From Thalassobacillus devorans (lineage in GTDB: Bacteria; Bacillota; Bacilli; Bacillales; Halobacillaceae): DNA of 64,000 nucleotides. The stretch covers positions 186,001-250,000 of the forward strand of contig NZ_JAASRY010000005.1 of the NCBI RefSeq assembly GCF_011761345.1, written 5' to 3'. Below, piece after piece: positions 60,542 through 64,000 of the stretch; position 1 is the first letter of the stretch, and the number at the start of each line of letters is the position of its first letter. The notes beneath the pieces are model-generated. The model searched no databases and was not told where the DNA came from. It worked only from the letters and a program-made list of their open reading frames with translations. A program made the translations under genes and the position numbers.

Positions 60542-61613
60542 TGTTAGCCCTCCTTTTTTTCGGCAGTTTCGGGTAAAATGCTTTTGCGTTTTCCGCGAAT
60601 ATCTTCTGCTTTAGCTCAGCATCCAGGTTAGGTAAGGCGCGATAGGGTGAATCATAATCCCAATGTGGATAGTCTGTTGAGAAGCACAGCATTTCATCTG
60701 TCCCCATTTGCTCGATCAGCGACATGAATTCTTTTTTGGTCAATTCTTCCGCAGGTTGGGTAGTGAATCGAACTTGCTCTTTCATAATCTGGCTTGGCTT
60801 CCTCTTCAGCCACGGTACTTCATGGCGTAAATCCCGATATTGCTGGTCCATTTTCCACATTAAGTGAGGGATGAAGGTAAACCCTCCTTCAATCATCATC
60901 AGCCCGAGATTAGGGAACTTATCGAAAACCCCATTGAACATCATGCTGGTGATTTGTTTCATATGAGCCGTTGGGATCAGCGTGTGCCATTCAATGAAAT
61001 ATCTTGGCCACTTCCCATAGTAGACAGGGGGTTCATTATGGTGCATGCCGATCATTAAGTTATGTTTTTCAGCAGCTTCAAAAATTGGATGGTAGAAGGG
61101 ATCTCCCCACATAATGTCATCGATAGGGAGCAGGACCTGTACCATCTTTGGATGGGATCCGACTCTTTCAATCTCTTTAATTGCTGCGTCACGATCTTGA
61201 GCTGCGATATGAACAGATCCATATAACCGTTCATCTTTCTCCAGCCAGTTTTCAATCTGCCAATCATTATAGGCAGACGCCAAAGCAACAGCCATTTCGT
61301 GCCAGCCATGCATGGAAGAAGGTGACGGGTCTAATGCACTGGTTAAAATTCCGATTTCATGACCAATATCATCCAACAGTTGTTCTTGCATGAACTTCAG
61401 GTCAGAGCCTGCAGGGCGTCCATCCGGAACGATAGCGTCAGCGCGATCCACTCCGGCTACCGCTGGCTGGGTGTAAGGCATATGTTTTTCTTGTATCCAA
61501 TGGCAATTCGTAATGTAGTGTTTATAGGGTTCATCCAGGTACTCCAGAATATCTTTATATTGGACTCGTTCGTGTATATCGGTATCTACAATTGGAATTT
61601 GGTATTTAGGCAA
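60519..61613 (-). CDS. Amidohydrolase-2 family protein (ACMSD-like)
   Basis: 364 aa metal-dependent hydrolase/decarboxylase of PF04909: N-terminal PIVDTDIHER (metal DxH), GMHHNEPP, PNLGLMMIEGGF and the late FSTDYPHWD with the metal-binding Asp. Substrate unknown; relatives cleave C-N or C-C bonds in aromatic or heterocyclic acids. TTG start 8 bases after AAAGGAGG. First gene of the six-gene operon. Confidence 0.85.
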   Translation of the reverse strand: MPKYQIPIVDTDIHERVQYKDILEYLDEPYKHYITNCHWIQEKHMPYTQPAVAGVDRADAIVPDGRPAGSDLKFMQEQLLDDIGHEIGILTSALDPSPSSMHGWHEMAVALASAYNDWQIENWLEKDERLYGSVHIAAQDRDAAIKEIERVGSHPKMVQVLLPIDDIMWGDPFYHPIFEAAEKHNLMIGMHHNEPPVYYGKWPRYFIEWHTLIPTAHMKQITSMMFNGVFDKFPNLGLMMIEGGFTFIPHLMWKMDQQYRDLRHEVPWLKRKPSQIMKEQVRFTTQPAEELTKKEFMSLIEQMGTDEMLCFSTDYPHWDYDSPYRALPNLDAELKQKIFAENAKAFYPKLPKKRRANNERASSL

Positions 61614-61718
61614 AGCGTATTCCTCCTTTTTCTTGTTTTGCGCATGTGTTATATCGTATCAGCAGCTTGAAAAAGTCTCCAAACCTGCTAAAAAGGGATG
61701 AGTGTAAAATAGATATTT

Positions 61719-61758
61719 CAGTGAAGCTCAGTGAAGCTCAGTGACGTTCAGTGACATT
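61719..61758. repeat. Four 10-bp direct repeats in the shared control region
   Basis: CAGTGAAGCT twice, then CAGTGACGTT and CAGTGACATT, without gaps. The 10-bp step places every copy on the same DNA face. It lies 20 bases before the -35 of the BCCT gene and about 105 bases before the divergent amidohydrolase operon, so a regulator bound here could act on both. Confidence 0.85.
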
Positions 61759-61778
61759 TTTTTAATTTTTAGAGGAAT

Positions 61779-61807
61779 TTGCAATTAAACTGAAATCTAT
61801 GTAATAT
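61779..61807 (+). promoter_or_regulatory. Sigma-A promoter of the BCCT gene
   Basis: TTGCAA, 17 bases, TAATAT. Confidence 0.75.
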
Positions 61808-61872
61808 ATGAAACTGTTGCTGTCGCCCACTTGCAAAAAAAGTTTTTTATCAATATACGGAGAGGTGATTAT

Positions 61873-63417
61873 ATGAAAAATGCAACAACAGTTTTTTGGT
61901 ATGGTCTTGCTGTATGTGGATTATTTGTGTTGTGGGGTGTAGTGGCACCCGAGCACTTGAAGACTGTTACTTCCGAAGTAACCGGGGCAATATCAACACG
62001 ATTTGGATGGTATTACTTACTAGTCATAGTAGTAATGCTAGTCTTTTGCGTTTATTTGATTTTTTCTCGATTTAATCATATAAAGCTGGGTAAAGAGGAG
62101 GACAGGCCGGACTTCAATCTCCCAACCTGGTTTGCCATGCTGTTCAGTGCTGGGATGGGGATGGGGCTGGTTTTCTGGACAACTGCAGAACCGATTTCCC
62201 ATGCGTTCGGCAAAAGTCCGGTTGCGCCTGAAGGATCTCCTGAGGCTATTAAACAGGCACTCCAATATTCGTTTTTTCATTGGGGTATCCATGCATGGGC
62301 AGTTTATGCTATTGTAGCGCTCGTATTGGCCTATTTTAAATTCCACAAAGGTTATCCGGGTTTAATCAGTGCCACACTTGTTCCGTTGTTCGGGGAGAAG
62401 CAAATGCAAGGGATTGCTGGGAAATTGATCGACATTTTAGCTGTAGTAGCAACAGTTGTAGGTGTAGCGGCGACACTCGGATTTGGTTCTGCTCAAATTA
62501 ATGAGGGGTTAGCTTTTCTATTTAATACTCCAAGTAATTTCTCTTCTCAATTAATCATTCTTATCATATCTACGGGTCTATTTATATTTTCAGCCTGGTC
62601 CGGACTCAGTAAAGGGATTAAATACTTAAGCAACATTAATATGATTCTGGGTTTTGCTCTCATGGTTCTTTTATTAATCGTGGGTCCGACTATATATATT
62701 CTTAATATGTTCACCAATTCTCTGGGGGGTTATATCACTAACTTTTTTGATATGAGCTTTCGGATAGCTCCTTTGAATGAAGGAAACCGAGCCTGGATTG
62801 ACGGATGGACGATTTTCTACTGGGCGTGGTGGATCTCCTGGTCACCTTTTGTAGGAATTTTCATTGCAAGAATTTCTAAAGGTCGGACTATAAAAGAATT
62901 CATGTTGGGGGTATTATTTGTACCGGCGCTCGTATGCTTCATATTCTTTGCGGTATTCGGGGTATCGGCACTCAACATTCAGCAACAGGGAATCGATGTC
63001 ATTTCAAATTACTCGATGGAGACAGCAACATTTGCTACTCTCCAGCATTATCCAGTGGGAGAATTCATGTCCCTCCTGACTATCATTGTCATCGCTATTT
63101 TCTTTATTACTTCTGCGGACTCTGCCACTTTTGTTTTAGGGATGTTAAGTACTTCAGGTTCATTGAACCCTTCTGGTTCCGTGAAAATCCTATGGGGGTT
63201 ATGTTTATCAGCAATGGCAGCTATTATCGTTTATTTTGGAGGTACTCAAGGACTTCAAAATGTATTGATTATAGCAGCTCTTCCTTTTTCCGTCGTTATA
63301 TTAATGATGGGGTACTCCTTCTTCCTTGCTGCTAATAAAGAAGTTGTATCTAAACGAAGTAAAAAGAAGAAACAGTCGAAAGCAGTGACAAGCCCCCCTC
63401 GTACAGACTCACTATAA
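61873..63417 (+). CDS. BCCT-family transporter
   Basis: 514 aa, twelve membrane segments. FSAGMGMGLVFWTTAEP and WTIFYWAWWISWSPFVGIF are BCCT signatures; the Trp-rich box of TM8 binds the trimethylammonium group. Imports betaine, choline, carnitine or related compounds with Na+ or H+. ATG at 61873 with GGAGAGGTGA before it; the frame is open to 61831. Divergent from the amidohydrolase-GbsA operon, which may use its substrate. Confidence 0.93.
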   Translation: MKNATTVFWYGLAVCGLFVLWGVVAPEHLKTVTSEVTGAISTRFGWYYLLVIVVMLVFCVYLIFSRFNHIKLGKEEDRPDFNLPTWFAMLFSAGMGMGLVFWTTAEPISHAFGKSPVAPEGSPEAIKQALQYSFFHWGIHAWAVYAIVALVLAYFKFHKGYPGLISATLVPLFGEKQMQGIAGKLIDILAVVATVVGVAATLGFGSAQINEGLAFLFNTPSNFSSQLIILIISTGLFIFSAWSGLSKGIKYLSNINMILGFALMVLLLIVGPTIYILNMFTNSLGGYITNFFDMSFRIAPLNEGNRAWIDGWTIFYWAWWISWSPFVGIFIARISKGRTIKEFMLGVLFVPALVCFIFFAVFGVSALNIQQQGIDVISNYSMETATFATLQHYPVGEFMSLLTIIVIAIFFITSADSATFVLGMLSTSGSLNPSGSVKILWGLCLSAMAAIIVYFGGTQGLQNVLIIAALPFSVVILMMGYSFFLAANKEVVSKRSKKKKQSKAVTSPPRTDSL

Positions 63418-63422
63418 ATAGT

Positions 63423-63456
63423 AAAAACCAGACCTTTTTTAGAGGTCTGGTTTTCT
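63423..63456 (+). terminator. Terminator after the BCCT gene
   Basis: AAAACCAGACC pairs with GGTCTGGTTTT; the stop codon of the MATE remnant on the other strand lies in its loop. Confidence 0.85.
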
Positions 63457-63588
63457 TATATTATGATTTCGCTGTTTGTTTCGAAATATCAACGTTACTA
63501 CAATCAATACGACCTCTGCAATCGGTAGTGCTATGATGACACTATTAAAATCAAACGGTTTGGCTAGAGGTATCTCCAAGGGTATCAT
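63439..63588 (-). pseudogene. MATE efflux transporter remnant (C-terminus only)
   Basis: 49-codon frame MIPLEIPLAKPFDFNSVIIA continuing LPIAEVVLIVVTLIFRNKQ. The ALPIAEV block followed by a final membrane helix and a basic end is typical of the last helix of MATE transporters. A stop lies just upstream in frame and no ribosome site precedes the ATG, so only a 3' fragment survives. Confidence 0.55.
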
Positions 63589-63627
63589 TAAGAGCTAAAA
63601 AAAGAAATCCTTAAAGGGCTTCTACAA

Positions 63628-64000
63628 TTATTTTAAGTGAGAATCTCCTTCTACTCTTTTTATCCCGCAGTCTTCCAGCGCTTGATGAAGACTTGCAAAT
63701 GTCTTAATCCCTTTGAAGTTGATCCCTAATGAAGTGATAGTTTGGGCTATTTTCGGACGGATTCCGCTGATTCGTGTGTCGATGCCAAGGAGACTCAATG
63801 AATTGATGATTGTGAACAACTCATTACTTACCATAGTATCTAATACAGGAACGCCAGAAATATCAAATATCACTTCTTCGAGCCCGAGACGATTGGCTTC
63901 TCTCAATGCAACTTCATTGATTAAAGCGGCGCGGCGGGTATCGATGGCCCCGACAAGCGGGATGACGGCAAGGCCTTCCGCTATCGGTACCATCGGAACC
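63628..64000 (-). CDS. RsbR-like STAS-domain protein, cut by the window edge
   Basis: At least 123 aa; the frame is open through the window end (Val-Pro before the ATG at 63993), so the N-terminal sensor part is probably outside. VPIAEGLAVIPLVGAIDTRRA and VIFDISGVPVLDTMVSNEL match the STAS domain of stressosome RsbR/RsbS proteins; the phosphorylated site equivalents are Ser of DISG and Thr of LDT. Part of the SigB-type stress relay or a stand-alone anti-sigma control. The first ATG seen is probably internal. Confidence 0.82.
   Translation of the reverse strand, partial: VPMVPIAEGLAVIPLVGAIDTRRAALINEVALREANRLGLEEVIFDISGVPVLDTMVSNELFTIINSLSLLGIDTRISGIRPKIAQTITSLGINFKGIKTFASLHQALEDCGIKRVEGDSHLK

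Overview
The window looks like a chromosomal segment of an endospore-forming Bacillota, most likely a halotolerant member of the Bacillaceae. Reasons: consistent GGAGG-type ribosome sites with many TTG/GTG starts, sigma-A promoters, S-box and yybP-ykoY riboswitches, Spo0E-, Spo0M-, YpjP- and YuzC-like proteins, an Mta-type regulator, and osmolyte functions (BCCT carrier, betaine-aldehyde dehydrogenase). No tRNA, rRNA, CRISPR, intact IS or prophage was seen.

Layout. 0-3 kb: end of a glycogen phosphorylase gene and a GH13 alpha-glycosidase. 3.2-10 kb: methionine operon metC-yitJ-metH on the minus strand behind a SAM riboswitch. 10-20 kb: mostly single genes (purU, Mta-like regulator with an ABC ATPase, gapN, CtaG/DUF2243 pair, YuzC- and YpjP-like proteins). 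20.5-24 kb: RidA, an MFS carrier, and a PadR-chromate transporter pair with a clear promoter and operator. 24-32 kb: accessory stretch of small genes (ring-cleaving dioxygenase with an MhqR-like box, GNAT acetyltransferases, P-loop kinases, Spo0E, XRE-PAS regulator, tiny ORFs). 32-34 kb: XRE-cupin regulator divergent from a dioxygenase-DoxX pair. 34-39 kb: formate-type module (fdhD, OFA carrier behind an orphan terminator-bearing leader, MpsC-like protein, FdhF/YdeP-type oxidoreductase). 40.9-47.2 kb: sigma-54 activator followed by a ketone-body operon (CoA transferase, 3-hydroxybutyrate dehydrogenase, thiolase, GntP permease) with a textbook -24/-12 promoter and a cre-like site. 48.7-53.5 kb: SsuABC-type importer, HxlR regulator, DUF4242 protein and acyl-CoA-dehydrogenase-like flavoprotein. 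53.8-55.3 kb: manganese riboswitch controlling a Spo0M-like protein and TerC. 55.4 kb: metA. 56.5-63.4 kb: six-gene operon (amidohydrolase, Rieske ferredoxin, ferredoxin reductase, two short CHR transporters, GbsA-type dehydrogenase) divergent from a BCCT carrier, sharing a control region with four 10-bp direct repeats. The end holds a MATE remnant and a cut RsbR-like STAS gene.

Most notable: two intergenic arrays 37 kb apart built of degenerate ~20-bp units with a GAGAC core and the same spacing order; the orphan leader before the OFA carrier; the CHR pair inside what looks like an oxidative catabolic operon; a hairpin covering the ribosome site of the sigma-54 activator. All functional calls rest on recognisable motifs and gene order read by eye; no database search was run.
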